A stretch of DNA of 64,000 bases from contig NZ_JAPDHX010000001.1 in the NCBI RefSeq assembly GCF_025972045.1, forward strand, positions 538,238-602,237, written 5' to 3'. The DNA is from Micropruina sonneratiae. GTDB lineage: Bacteria > Actinomycetota > Actinomycetes > Propionibacteriales > Propionibacteriaceae. Position numbers and translations under genes: made by a program. Positions 17,366 through 25,996 of the stretch are shown piece by piece (the stretch's first letter is position 1; each line of letters begins with the position of its first letter). A model generated the notes under the pieces. It was not told the DNA's origin. It saw nothing but the letters and a program-made list of their open reading frames with translations, and searched no databases.

Positions 17366-19210
17366 ATGGCCGCGCTGGCGGCCTCGCCCCCGTTCGACGC
17401 GCTCGGCGCCGCCGCCATCGAGAAGCTGGCGGCGGCGTCCCGGATCGTGGAGTACCCGCCGGGCACCGTCATCCTGGACGCCTTCCGCGCAACTCCGGAC
17501 GAGGTCGCGGTGGTGCTGGCCGGGGCCGTGCAGCTGTGGGTGGACGCCGAACGAGCCCACGATCCGGAGGACCCCGACAGCCTGCTCGGCCCGGGCGAGG
17601 TGTTCGGCCTGGACGCCACCCTCACCGGCAAGGCGATCGGACCGCTCGCCGTCGCGGCGGGGACCGTGCGGGCGCTGCAACTGCCGGCCGGCTCGGTGGA
17701 CGCCGCGCTGGCCGGCCTGGAGCGGCCCACTGTCGAACTGCCCCGGCATCATCCCGCCGAGCCGGACGTCCCGGCTGCCGGTCTGCGCGCCGAGGATCTG
17801 CTGGTCACCCGGCCGCTGGTGGTCTCCGCCACGGTCAGCGTCGCCGAGGTGGCGGCCGCGATGGGGCAGCGCGACTACGCGGCGGTGGATCGTGGCGACG
17901 GCGTCCTCGGCATCGTGACCGACCGTTCGCTGCGGGAGCGGGTGCTGGCCGCCGGGCTGTCGCCGGACACCCCGGTGCTGCGGGCGGCGTCCGGCGACAT
18001 CGGCTGGGTGAACGCCGACGCCTCGGCGGCCGAGGCACTGATCCTGCTGCTCGACAGCGGCGCCGACCACGTCCTGGTCCGCGGCCGCGACGGCGGGCTG
18101 GCCGGAGCGATCAACCCGCGGGACTTCATCGGCTCGTCGGTGACGGCCGGGCTGACCCTGCATGAGCGGTTCCTGCGCGCCGGCAGCGTGGGCGAACTGC
18201 AGGCCCTGGCCCGGCGGATGCCGGAACTGCTGGGGCATCTGCTCGACGGCGGGCTGTCGTCGGCGCGGGTGCTGAGCCTGTACTCGGCGCTGGTGGACGC
18301 CGTCGTCCGGCGCATGTTGACCCTGGTACTCGCCGCCCATCCCGAGCTGAACCCCGACGCCTTCAGCTGGCTCTCGCTGGGCAGCAACGGACGCCGGGAA
18401 TCGACGCTCAGTTCCGACGTCGACTGCGCGGTGGTGTTCCACGACGACCTGCCGCAAAGCGAGATCGACCGTTACCGCAATGCCTTCGTGGAGGTGGTTC
18501 GGCACCTGGCTGAGGCCGGCCTGACCGGGGACGGGCACGGCGCCACCGCGGCGCACCAGCTGTTCGCCCGCAGCCGCACCTCCTGGGAAGCCGGCGCCCG
18601 GGCCTGGCTCGACGACCCGACGACCGACAACGCCGCCATGATGACCTCGCTGCTGCTGGACGCCCGCCCGCTGTCCGGTGAGCGCGGCGAGACGCTGCCC
18701 GGGGTGGCGGAACTGTTCGCAGAGCTGCGCCGGCACACCGGCACGATGCGGCTGCTGCTGGAGGAGTCGCTCGCGAAAAGGGCGAAGGTCAGCCGGCTGC
18801 GGCGCCGGTTCGGTGGGCCAACGAGGAGCTTCGACCTGAAGCGGCACGCACTGCTGCCGATGGTGAACCTGGCCCGCTGGGCGGCGTTGATCGTCGGCTC
18901 GGACGCGTTGCCGACGACCGAGCGGCTGCGGGCGGCGTCCGGCACCAGCGTGCTGCCGCAGCGTCGCGCGGAGATCCTCATCGAGGTGTTCGAGGTGCTG
19001 CAGGCGATCCGGTTGCGGCATCAGCTCGCCCAGGTCGCGGCCGGCGACCCGGCGTCCGATCTGCTCGACCTGGACGCCGTGTCGCCCATCGACCACAGCA
19101 TCATCACCCGCGCTGTGCGCGAGATCTCCGCGGTGCAGACCCGGATGGCGAACCTGTCGCGCTACGAGGATCCGGAGGACTGGGGCCGGCCAGACCCCGA
19201 GGGGCGATGA
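17366..19210 (+). CDS. cNMP-binding / CBS / DUF294 nucleotidyltransferase protein
   Basis: A 614-residue cytoplasmic regulator-like protein. Domains in order: cyclic-nucleotide-binding fold (about 8-115, PGTVILDAFRATPDEVAVVL), a CBS pair (about 135-260, PLVVSATVSVAEVAAAMG then FIGSSV), a DUF294 nucleotidyltransferase with the GlnD-like GSNGRRESTLSSDVDCAVVF (about 340-365) carrying the metal-binding DxD, and a C-terminal helical substrate-binding domain. Proteins of this build are common in actinobacteria but their substrate is unknown. Its stop overlaps the phosphoesterase start (ATGA), implying coupling. ATG 17366 is used; a GTG 40 nt upstream is possible. Confidence 0.8.
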   Translation: MAALAASPPFDALGAAAIEKLAAASRIVEYPPGTVILDAFRATPDEVAVVLAGAVQLWVDAERAHDPEDPDSLLGPGEVFGLDATLTGKAIGPLAVAAGTVRALQLPAGSVDAALAGLERPTVELPRHHPAEPDVPAAGLRAEDLLVTRPLVVSATVSVAEVAAAMGQRDYAAVDRGDGVLGIVTDRSLRERVLAAGLSPDTPVLRAASGDIGWVNADASAAEALILLLDSGADHVLVRGRDGGLAGAINPRDFIGSSVTAGLTLHERFLRAGSVGELQALARRMPELLGHLLDGGLSSARVLSLYSALVDAVVRRMLTLVLAAHPELNPDAFSWLSLGSNGRRESTLSSDVDCAVVFHDDLPQSEIDRYRNAFVEVVRHLAEAGLTGDGHGATAAHQLFARSRTSWEAGARAWLDDPTTDNAAMMTSLLLDARPLSGERGETLPGVAELFAELRRHTGTMRLLLEESLAKRAKVSRLRRRFGGPTRSFDLKRHALLPMVNLARWAALIVGSDALPTTERLRAASGTSVLPQRRAEILIEVFEVLQAIRLRHQLAQVAAGDPASDLLDLDAVSPIDHSIITRAVREISAVQTRMANLSRYEDPEDWGRPDPEGR

Positions 19211-20037
19211 GCGCGGCGGCTGGGCTGCGGATCGCGGTCATCGGCGACGTCGGCGGTCACCTCGACGCCCTGCGTGCCCAGCTGGCCTCGCTCGGGGTGC
19301 CCGACGGCACCGGGCCGTTGCCGCCGGACCTGCGGGTGATCCAGGTCGGCGACCTGGTCCATCGTGGACCCGATTCGGCCGGGGTGGTCGCCTTGGTGGA
19401 CGGCTACCTGCGTCGGCAGCCGCAGGGCTGGCTGCAACTCGTCGGCAACCACGAACTGTTCTACCTGCGCCGGCGCCAGTTCAGCTGGGACAGCCGGGTG
19501 CCGCGGGCCACCGCCACCGTGCTGCGGGACTGGTGGCGCCGGGGCATGATGCAGGTCGCGGCATCATTCCGCGCCGGTGATGAACAGTTCCTGGTGACCC
19601 ACGCCGGGCTCACGCACGCGTTCTGGGCGCAGGTCCTCGGCGCGCCGGGCCACGCCGGAGCGGCAGCCCGGGCGCTGAACAGGCTGGCGGCGACGCAGCC
19701 CCGGACGGTCTTCCGCAGCGGCAGCCTGGTGCACGGTCGCGAACCGACCCCGTTGGCCGGGCCGGTGTGGGCCGCGGCCGGCGACGAGGTGGTGGCCGGC
19801 TGGCTGGCGCATCCGCTGCCGTTCAGCCAACTGCACGGACACACCTCGGTGGTCCATTGGGAATCCGGCCGCTGGTACCTGCAGCCCGAGGCCCGTCACC
19901 TGGTTGAGCTGGATGCGGAACGACGCCACACCGCCATCGCCCTGTCCGGCGGCCGGCTGATCGGGGTGGACGCCGGCGACGCCGCCCTGCGCCGCGGCGA
20001 GGGGCGGGCGTGGGTGACCACGGGCGTCCTGGACTGA
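19207..20037 (+). CDS. Calcineurin-like metallophosphoesterase
   Basis: A 276-residue protein with the dinuclear metal motifs of the calcineurin/PPP superfamily: GDVGGH (16-21), VGDLVHRGPDS, GNHELFY and HGHTS. The variant first motif (DVGGH for DxH) is usual in the serine/threonine-phosphatase and Ap4A-hydrolase branch. Overlap with the preceding gene suggests a shared process, possibly reversing a nucleotidyl transfer, but that is inference. Confidence 0.8.
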   Translation: MSAAAGLRIAVIGDVGGHLDALRAQLASLGVPDGTGPLPPDLRVIQVGDLVHRGPDSAGVVALVDGYLRRQPQGWLQLVGNHELFYLRRRQFSWDSRVPRATATVLRDWWRRGMMQVAASFRAGDEQFLVTHAGLTHAFWAQVLGAPGHAGAAARALNRLAATQPRTVFRSGSLVHGREPTPLAGPVWAAAGDEVVAGWLAHPLPFSQLHGHTSVVHWESGRWYLQPEARHLVELDAERRHTAIALSGGRLIGVDAGDAALRRGEGRAWVTTGVLD

Positions 20038-20130
20038 CTCGTCCGGGCTTCTTCCGGGCACCGAGGGCGAGCTCCGGAGAGGTCGGAGGCGACGGACCGG
20101 CACGGCGCCACCTGGGGACCGCTCCGCCGC

Positions 20131-20457
20131 TCAGCCGGCGAAGACCTGCACTCCGGTCACCCGGCACGTCTGCGGCTCGTCGGGTCGGTCGTCGGTGATC
20201 GTTGCCGTGGCGCCCGGCTCGACCTTGTTCGAGGAGTACTCCTCGTCCTCTTCGTCGCCGGCCCGGACGAACGTGACCGAGACCGTGTAGCGGGCGGCCT
20301 CGTCGCCCACGTTGGTCACCTCGATCACCACGGTCCCAGGATCGCAGCTGATCGAGGTGCGCGGCTGTGGCAGCGGGCTCTGGCAGGCCGCCAGCAGGAG
20401 GAGCGTCGTGAGCGGTGCGGCGAGCGCGGCCAGCCGGCGCCGGGGGGTGGGGGTCAA
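20131..20457 (-). CDS. Small lipoprotein of unknown function
   Basis: A 108-residue protein with a clear lipoprotein signal (LTTLLLLAAC). TTG 20457 was chosen because GAGGAG lies 6 nt upstream. The mature part is a short beta-rich domain (VVIEVTNVGDEAARYTVSVT) like DUF/FxLYD-type extracellular domains, with two cysteines that may pair. It is the last gene of a three-gene operon of secreted proteins, 11 bp after the large lipoprotein gene. Confidence 0.75.
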   Translation of the reverse strand: MTPTPRRRLAALAAPLTTLLLLAACQSPLPQPRTSISCDPGTVVIEVTNVGDEAARYTVSVTFVRAGDEEDEEYSSNKVEPGATATITDDRPDEPQTCRVTGVQVFAG

Positions 20458-20467
20458 CGGGGGCTCC

Positions 20468-22048
20468 TCATCGATCGAGTTCCTTCAACAGCACTATGGC
20501 GAACCAGGAGGCGTCGGTGTCGCAGGCGGTGCCGTGGCTGGGCAGGTCACGCACGAAGCCGTCGAAGTCGCCCAGGCAGCCGCCGTCACGCGTGGTGGAC
20601 TGCGTGCGCAGCTCCGCAACGGGGACGGCCCACCCTCCGGTGGCCGCGTGCACCGCGAGCGCGCCGCTGAACAGCAGCAGGCTCGGTGTGCGGGCCGGCT
20701 TCAGGAGCGCACTGCGCACCCGTCCGGCCAGCCGCTGGGTCAAGGCGTCCGGGCGGAGCTGTCCCGAACGGTCGAGGGCGAGCAGGAAACGGCTGATCGA
20801 CACCTCCACCAGGGGCTCGGTCACGGCGACCCACTCGGCGACCGCACCGGCGGCGATGCCGGGGTAGTCGAGCCGGACGCCGAGCGCGTCGGCGTACTCC
20901 GCCACCGTCGTCCAGCCGATCGCCTGGGCCGGCGACGTGAACGGCTTGATGCCCACCCTCGCCTCGCGCAGCGCGGCCCCGATCGCGGTCGTGGCCTGGT
21001 CGGGGGCGACCGAGCCTGGTTCGAGCAGGTTGATCAGGGCGAGACCCGCCACCCGGTGGGAGACGTCGACCTCCAGCAGTGCCCGGGCCTGCTCGACGAG
21101 GGTGCGCCGGACGTCGGGGCTGAGCACGTCGAGCCGGTTCTGGGCGGCGAGGGTGCGGACCATCCGGAAGCTGGAGCCGACGGTCCCTTCGAAGAGGGGC
21201 ACCTCGAGCACCTCACCGTCCGCCAGCAGGCGGCGCGGATCCATCGCGTCCACGACCGCACCGGCCGCCGACTGCTGCCCGGCGTCGGCGTAGGCCCTGG
21301 CGAGGTCGTACATGGCCCGATCGTCGGTGGCGATGGCTTCCCGGGCGATGGTGAGGATCTGGGGGTCGAGGGCATCGGGGGACGCCTGGCCCGACGCGGC
21401 GGCCCGGCGCAGGTAGGTCGCGGCCTCACCGGGACTGCGGAAGTTGATCGTCGCCGGCCGCGGCTCGGCCACGTCGGGGCCGGCGAACAGTCCGAGCAGG
21501 TCGGTGGCCAGCAGGGCTGGGAGAATGTCGGGACCCTCGACAGCAGTGCGCCAGGCTTGCAGCAGTGCGTCGTCGACCGGGAGTCGCCGCGGGTCGTCGC
21601 TGATCCGTGCGATCGCGGCCTCGCGGTCGATGTCGGCCTCGGAGACGGCCATCTGCCACCAGTCGAGCAGGTCGGCCTCCGACCACAGGCCGCGGTGACC
21701 GAAGCCCGCCTCTGTGACCAGTGACGCTGCCTGGACCGGGTCGGATTCGGCGCTGAGCGCGGCGAAGGTGTCGTCGGCGGACAGTCGCCAGGAGGTGGGC
21801 CGCCCGGCGGCGGCCAGGGCCAGGTGCCGCAGCAGACCGGCCGTGGTGGAGCGCTCCAGCGACTTCCACAGCTCGGGCACCGCGAGCAGGCCGTTGGCGG
21901 TGACGAAGGTGTCCCGGAACGGGTCCGGCTGCTGCGTCGCCGGACGGGGCGCGGCGGTGCAGCCGGTGGCCAGCACCAGGACGAGCAGCAACGCCGCCCA
22001 GGGCGCGACCGGCGAGCGGCGCGCCCTGGGAGCAGTGCGGTGGGACAT
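20468..22048 (-). CDS. Large helical lipoprotein of unknown function
   Basis: A 526-residue protein with lipobox LVLATGC, thus anchored on the outer face of the membrane. The mature part is almost wholly alpha-helical with repeated Ala/Leu-rich hairpins (ATYLRRAAASGQASPDALD, then IAREAIATDDRAMYDLARAY) that suggest a solenoid; only two cysteines, near the C-terminus (GGCLGDFDG, then GTACDTDASWFA), are conspicuous. I do not recognise a family. ATG 22048 lies 2 nt after the stop of the secreted Ser-rich protein gene, so the two are coupled. Confidence 0.75.
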   Translation of the reverse strand: MSHRTAPRARRSPVAPWAALLLVLVLATGCTAAPRPATQQPDPFRDTFVTANGLLAVPELWKSLERSTTAGLLRHLALAAAGRPTSWRLSADDTFAALSAESDPVQAASLVTEAGFGHRGLWSEADLLDWWQMAVSEADIDREAAIARISDDPRRLPVDDALLQAWRTAVEGPDILPALLATDLLGLFAGPDVAEPRPATINFRSPGEAATYLRRAAASGQASPDALDPQILTIAREAIATDDRAMYDLARAYADAGQQSAAGAVVDAMDPRRLLADGEVLEVPLFEGTVGSSFRMVRTLAAQNRLDVLSPDVRRTLVEQARALLEVDVSHRVAGLALINLLEPGSVAPDQATTAIGAALREARVGIKPFTSPAQAIGWTTVAEYADALGVRLDYPGIAAGAVAEWVAVTEPLVEVSISRFLLALDRSGQLRPDALTQRLAGRVRSALLKPARTPSLLLFSGALAVHAATGGWAVPVAELRTQSTTRDGGCLGDFDGFVRDLPSHGTACDTDASWFAIVLLKELDR

Positions 22049-22050
22049 GA

Positions 22051-22515
22051 TCACCAGGTCGTCCAGCCCGAGCTCACGTTCTGGCCGCCGGCGGCGAGCC
22101 GGGTGCGGGCCGAGACCGAGACGGAGAAGATGCTGGGCTTGGCGACCCCCGAGATGTAGCTGGACGTGCCGTAGCTCGATCGCTTCGCAGTGACCAGCGA
22201 GGTGGAGTTGCCGGTGATGGTGACGCCGCCGCCCTTGGAGATGGTGATGCTGAGCTTGAAGCCGTTGGCCTTGACGTCGGCGCGGTGGGTGTAGGACTTG
22301 CTCTTCGAGATCGAGATGGACGAGTTCCACGAGCACGAGCGCCAGTACACGTTGCACGAGTACGCCTTGGCGTAGTAGCGGACGCCGCTCACCGTGACGG
22401 CGTTGTCGTTGGTGAACGCCTGGGCAGGCGTGGCCGCGAAGGCGGTGGCCGTGGTCAGCAGTGCCGCCGCGCTGACAGCGGTCGCCGTGACCCGGCGGGT
22501 GAGAGAGGTGGTCAT
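22051..22515 (-). CDS. Secreted Ser-rich protein, first gene of the operon
   Basis: A 154-residue protein. GGAAGGAA precedes ATG 22515. Residues 1-33 are a signal peptide ending ATPAQA. The mature 120 residues are rich in Ser, Thr, Tyr and Lys with two close cysteines (AYSCNVYWRSCSWNSS) and end in SSGWTTW, predicting a small all-beta, possibly disulphide-bonded secreted protein. The Trp-ended C-terminus faintly recalls lactococcin 972-like bacteriocins, but length and sequence differ, so no assignment is made. It is transcribed divergently from the peptide-kinase-regulator operon. Confidence 0.75.
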   Translation of the reverse strand: MTTSLTRRVTATAVSAAALLTTATAFAATPAQAFTNDNAVTVSGVRYYAKAYSCNVYWRSCSWNSSISISKSKSYTHRADVKANGFKLSITISKGGGVTITGNSTSLVTAKRSSYGTSSYISGVAKPSIFSVSVSARTRLAAGGQNVSSGWTTW

Positions 22516-22857
22516 TGGGGGTTCCTTCCGGTTCTGGTCCTGCTGGTCGAGGGCCGGTGACCCGCACTCTGTGCCGCCGATCGGTCGGTCACCAGATGCC
22601 GATCGGCCACTCCCGTGCGTCGATCGGCCGGGCCGAGGGCCGCAGCCGGCCGATCGGACGCCTACGCCCGCCGGGCCGTCGGCGAGTGGCCGAAAGGTCG
22701 GTCGGCCGTTGCCGGGGACGCCCGCCTTCGCCCGAAAGGATCGACTCGTCGGCCGATCGGACAGCCCGCCGTCGCGGCCCTGTCGCCTGGCCGCCGGGGA
22801 TGTTTGGCTGGACGCGCCCACCGGCCGTCGGTGGCCCACAGCGAGAGGCGGCGCCCC
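22516..22857. promoter_or_regulatory. Divergent control region with five CGATCGG motifs
   Basis: This 342-bp gap between the secreted-protein operon and the peptide gene has no convincing gene. CGATCGG occurs at 22578, 22600, 22621, 22651 and 22754, often extended to GGCCGATCGGAC or CGATCGGCC, with near copies GGTCGGTCGGCC at 22697. Five copies in 183 bp is well above my rough expectation. They could be operators for the LuxR-type regulator encoded at 24233, but no binding is shown. No clear -35/-10 pair was identified. Confidence 0.5.
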
Positions 22858-23016
22858 GTGAAAGCGCTCATTCTGACCATGACCTCGATCCTGCTGCTCG
22901 GCCTGCCCACCGCCACCGAACCTGTGGCGGACCGGCCCGGTCAGGACACGCGGACCACCACCCCGTCCAGCTTCTGCTGGTGGTTCCCGTACCTGCCGGG
23001 CTGCCCCCGACGGTGA
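22858..23016 (+). CDS. 52-residue secreted Cys-loop peptide, candidate pheromone
   Basis: GTG 22858 follows GAGAGG with 9-nt spacing. Lys2 and a hydrophobic stretch (ALILTMTSILLLGL) form a signal peptide, with possible cleavage after PVA (residues 22-24). The mature part is hydrophilic (DRPGQDTRTTTPSS) and ends in FCWWFPYLPGCPRR, where Cys40 and Cys49 could close a ring of eight aromatic and proline-rich residues. Its stop codon overlaps a GTG in the frame of the histidine kinase gene (GTGA). Size, export signal, ring and coupling fit a signalling peptide. No homologue is known to me; a bacteriocin-like or antitoxin role is possible. Confidence 0.6.
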   Translation: MKALILTMTSILLLGLPTATEPVADRPGQDTRTTTPSSFCWWFPYLPGCPRR

Positions 23017-24236
23017 CCGCCCAGCTGGTCACGCCGGCGCTGCCGCTCGTCGTGCCGGGCCTTGTGGCCCGGCGCGATGGCAGCATGACCCCCGTGGCGA
23101 CCGTCGAGCACCGTGGCTATCACCTGACAGGCAGCGGACGTTCGGCGGCCGTGGCCGGCGGCCTGCTGTTCACCGGCACGGTGGCGGGCTCCTTCGAAGT
23201 GCCGATGACTCCGGTGGCGATGGCGTTGTCGGTGGCGATCTGCCTGCTGGTCGCGTTCAGCGGTCGCTGGCCGGTGCCGGCCGGCATCGCGATCGTCGGG
23301 CTGTGCGCCGTGCTGGCGATCGGCCTGCCGCAGCAGGAGTCGCTGGCCATTTATGGGTGCCTCGCCCCTCTGATCGCCTGCGGCGCCGTCGGCCTGACGG
23401 TGCAGCGGCGGTGGTTCACCGTCGCTGCCATCGTGCTGATCTTCGGGCAGATCCTCACCCGGCTGCCGGTCGAGGCCGAGGCCGACCTCCTGGTGCCGGT
23501 GCTGGCGTCCCATACGGTCTTCGTCGGCGTCGTGGTGGCCCTGTCCTGGGCCGCGGGGGAGACCGTCCACCTGCTGATGCTGCACAAGCGTGAGGAGTCG
23601 CGCGGCACCGTCCGGGCGCTGCGCCGCGAGATCGCCCGGGACCTGCACGACGGAGTGGCCTACACCATGTCGGTGATCGCCATCCGGGCCGAACAGGGCC
23701 GGCGCAACGGCGGCGCCACCGAGGCCGACCTCGCCTTCATCGCCGACCGCAGCCGCGAGGCCATCGAGGACCTGCGCAACGTGCTGGCCATCCTGCGCCG
23801 TGACGAACCCGACGGTTCCCAGTTCAGGATGGACTGGCGCTCGCGTCCGCTGGCCGAGGTGATCGCCGGCGAGACCGCCGCCCTCGAGGAGGCCGGGTTC
23901 CCGGTCGCGGTCACCATCGAGGGCCGGCTGGACGCCGTGCCGCGCTCGATCGCCGACGCCATGGGACGGGTGCTGCACGAGGCCTCCGGCAACGTGCAGC
24001 GGCACGCGGCCGGCGGCGAATGCGTCCTGCTGGTCGAGGTGAGCGACCAGCATGTCGAACTGGCGCTGATCAACCAGCTGGCACCGACCAGGAACACCTC
24101 GCACGAACCGCTCGGCATCTTGGGGATGCGGGAGCGGGTCGAGGGCCTGGGCGGCTGCCTGGAGGCCGGGCCGGTCGGCACCCACTGGATCCTGCGGGCC
24201 ACCGTCCCGATCACCGCCCGCGGGGCACTGCGATGA
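23013..24236 (+). CDS. NarL-type membrane sensor histidine kinase (HisKA_3)
   Basis: A 407-residue protein if GTG 23013, overlapping the peptide stop, is used; ATG 23085 gives 383 residues and matches kinase N-termini equally well. Six hydrophobic helices (about 45-190) with very short loops make a sensor without an extracellular domain, like kinases that read small hydrophobic or peptide ligands. The dimerisation helix carries the phospho-accepting His212 in REIARDLHDGVAYTM, and the HATPase domain ends LGILGMRERVEGLGG. The N-box is degenerate (HEASGNVQRHA). Its stop overlaps the regulator start (ATGA). It should phosphorylate that regulator. Confidence 0.88.
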   Translation: MTAQLVTPALPLVVPGLVARRDGSMTPVATVEHRGYHLTGSGRSAAVAGGLLFTGTVAGSFEVPMTPVAMALSVAICLLVAFSGRWPVPAGIAIVGLCAVLAIGLPQQESLAIYGCLAPLIACGAVGLTVQRRWFTVAAIVLIFGQILTRLPVEAEADLLVPVLASHTVFVGVVVALSWAAGETVHLLMLHKREESRGTVRALRREIARDLHDGVAYTMSVIAIRAEQGRRNGGATEADLAFIADRSREAIEDLRNVLAILRRDEPDGSQFRMDWRSRPLAEVIAGETAALEEAGFPVAVTIEGRLDAVPRSIADAMGRVLHEASGNVQRHAAGGECVLLVEVSDQHVELALINQLAPTRNTSHEPLGILGMRERVEGLGGCLEAGPVGTHWILRATVPITARGALR

Positions 24237-24889
24237 GCGTCGGTCCCGATCGGGCGGACCCGGTCCGGGTGCTGATCGTCGACGACGACCTGTTCGTCAG
24301 GACGGCGCTGGGCGGCTACGTCTCGGACTCACCCGGGCTGCACCTGGTCGGCTTGTGCGAGAACGGTGCGGACGCGCTGGCCGCGCTGGCGGTGAAACGC
24401 GTCGACGTGGTGGTGATGGACATCCAGATGCCGGTGATGGACGGGGTGACCGCGGCCGGGCGGATGCGTGACGAACACCCGGACGTGCGGGTGCTGATGC
24501 TGACCAGTTTCGACGAGGACAACTCGATCCGTGCCGCGATCAGCAACGGCGCCGGCGGCTACCTGCTCAAGAGCGCCACCCCCGAGGCGCTGATCAGCGC
24601 CATCCACGCCGTGTATCGCGGCGCTGGGGTGATGACGCCCGAGACCCTGCGCCGGGTGGCCGGGCCGGCGCGGCCCACCCCGCCGGCGGAGGTCGTCTTG
24701 TCGAGCAGCGAGCACGACGTGCTGCGGCTGCTGTGCAAGGGCTTCTCCAACGCCGAGATCGCCGCCGCCCTCTACCTGTCGGAGTCGACGGTGAAGGTGC
24801 GGCTGGGTTCGCTCGGCGACAAGCTGGGCACCACCTCCCGGGTCACCACCGCGATCCGCGGCTGGGAACTCGGCCTGGCCGGCGATTGA
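24233..24889 (+). CDS. LuxR/NarL-family response regulator
   Basis: A 218-residue protein. The receiver domain has acidic pocket VDDD (17-19), phospho-acceptor Asp63 in VVMDIQMPVMDG, and Lys in GYLLKSATPEAL. The C-terminal LuxR helix-turn-helix is EHDVLRLLCKGFSNAEIAAALYLSESTVKVRLGS. ATG 24233 overlaps the kinase stop. Together with the peptide and kinase it forms one translationally coupled unit. Likely targets are its own operon and the divergent secreted-protein operon, inferred from position and the shared motif-rich gap. Confidence 0.92.
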   Translation: MSVGPDRADPVRVLIVDDDLFVRTALGGYVSDSPGLHLVGLCENGADALAALAVKRVDVVVMDIQMPVMDGVTAAGRMRDEHPDVRVLMLTSFDEDNSIRAAISNGAGGYLLKSATPEALISAIHAVYRGAGVMTPETLRRVAGPARPTPPAEVVLSSSEHDVLRLLCKGFSNAEIAAALYLSESTVKVRLGSLGDKLGTTSRVTTAIRGWELGLAGD

Positions 24890-24894
24890 CGCCC

Positions 24895-25884
24895 TCACAC
24901 CTTGCGGATGCGCACCCAGTTCACCCGGTGGTCCTCGCCCTTGCGCAGGATCGCGGTGGCCCGCCCGCGGGTGGGCCGGATGTTCAGTTCCAGGTTCGGC
25001 CCGTTGATGGTGTCCCAGAACGTCTCGGCGGTGTGCAGTGCCTCGGCCTGCGTCATCTGGGCGTAGCGCCGGAAGTAGGAGGCCGGGTCGCGGAACGCGG
25101 TGGCGCGCAGCGCGAAGAAGCGGTTGATGTACCACTGCCGGATGAAGGCCGTCCGGGCGTCGACGTAGACGGTGAAGTCGAAGAAGTCGCTGACCGCGAG
25201 CGCGGTGGAGCCGTCGGACCGGCGCCGCGCCGGCTGCAGCACGTTGAGCCCCTCGATGATCAGGATGTCGGGGTCGTCCACCACGGTGCGTTCGTCCTCG
25301 ACGATGTCGTAGATGAGATGGGAGTAGACCGGCGCCGTCACCTGGCTCTTGCCCGATTTCACGTCGACCACGAACTGCAGCAGCGCCTGCCGGTCGTAGG
25401 ACTCGGGGAAGCCCTTGCGGTGTGCGATGCCCATCGCCTCGAGGATGTGGTTGGGGTAGAGGAAGCCGTCGGTCGTGATCAGGTCGACCTTCGGACGTCG
25501 CGGGCCACGGGCCAGCAGTTCCTGCAGCAGCCGGGCGGTGGTCGACTTGCCGACCGCCACCGAGCCGGCCACCCCGATCACGAACGGCACCTGCTTGTCG
25601 GTCAGGCCGAGGAAGTCGTGGGTGGTGCCGAACAGCGCGCCGGTGCGCTCCCAGTACAGGTTGAGCAGCTGGGTAAGCGGATGGTAGACGGTGCGCACCT
25701 CGTCACGGGTAGTCGGGTCGCCCAGGCCGCGCAGCCGGGCCAGCGTCCCGGCATCCAGCTCCCACGGCACTGCCTCGGCCAGGTCGCTCCACTGCTCGCG
25801 GCTCAGGGCGACGTAGGGGCCGTACGGGTCATCCTCGGGCGAGAACGTCGTCCCGGGGGGAAGCATGATCGAATGCGGATCCAT
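24895..25884 (-). CDS. coaA: Type I pantothenate kinase
   Basis: A 329-residue bacterial CoaA, first step of coenzyme A synthesis. The P-loop is GVAGSVAVGKST and the substrate region VDLITTDGFLYPN, then RKGFPESYD; the end ILRKGEDHRVNWVRIRKV is family-typical. AGGAG precedes ATG 25884. It is convergent with the response regulator gene (5 bp apart) and divergent from glmS, the usual actinobacterial neighbour. Confidence 0.96.
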   Translation of the reverse strand: MDPHSIMLPPGTTFSPEDDPYGPYVALSREQWSDLAEAVPWELDAGTLARLRGLGDPTTRDEVRTVYHPLTQLLNLYWERTGALFGTTHDFLGLTDKQVPFVIGVAGSVAVGKSTTARLLQELLARGPRRPKVDLITTDGFLYPNHILEAMGIAHRKGFPESYDRQALLQFVVDVKSGKSQVTAPVYSHLIYDIVEDERTVVDDPDILIIEGLNVLQPARRRSDGSTALAVSDFFDFTVYVDARTAFIRQWYINRFFALRATAFRDPASYFRRYAQMTQAEALHTAETFWDTINGPNLELNIRPTRGRATAILRKGEDHRVNWVRIRKV

Positions 25885-25996
25885 GGCTCCTGCCTGTGCT
25901 GGCGGTCCCGGCGTCCCGGGAGGTTCCGCCTAGTGTGCCCGTCCGATGCGGCCGTGGTGGCCGGGGCGGGCGAAACCCGCCGGTAGAGTGCCCGCC

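Noticed and set aside
22615..22857. In-frame extension upstream of the 52-residue peptide
   Set aside because: Arg/Ala/Gly-rich codons with no ribosome site; only the part from GTG 22858 has a signal peptide and spacing.
25885..25996. Possible glmS ribozyme or riboswitch upstream of glmS
   Set aside because: The gap is only 112 bp and the inferred transcript begins at the start codon.
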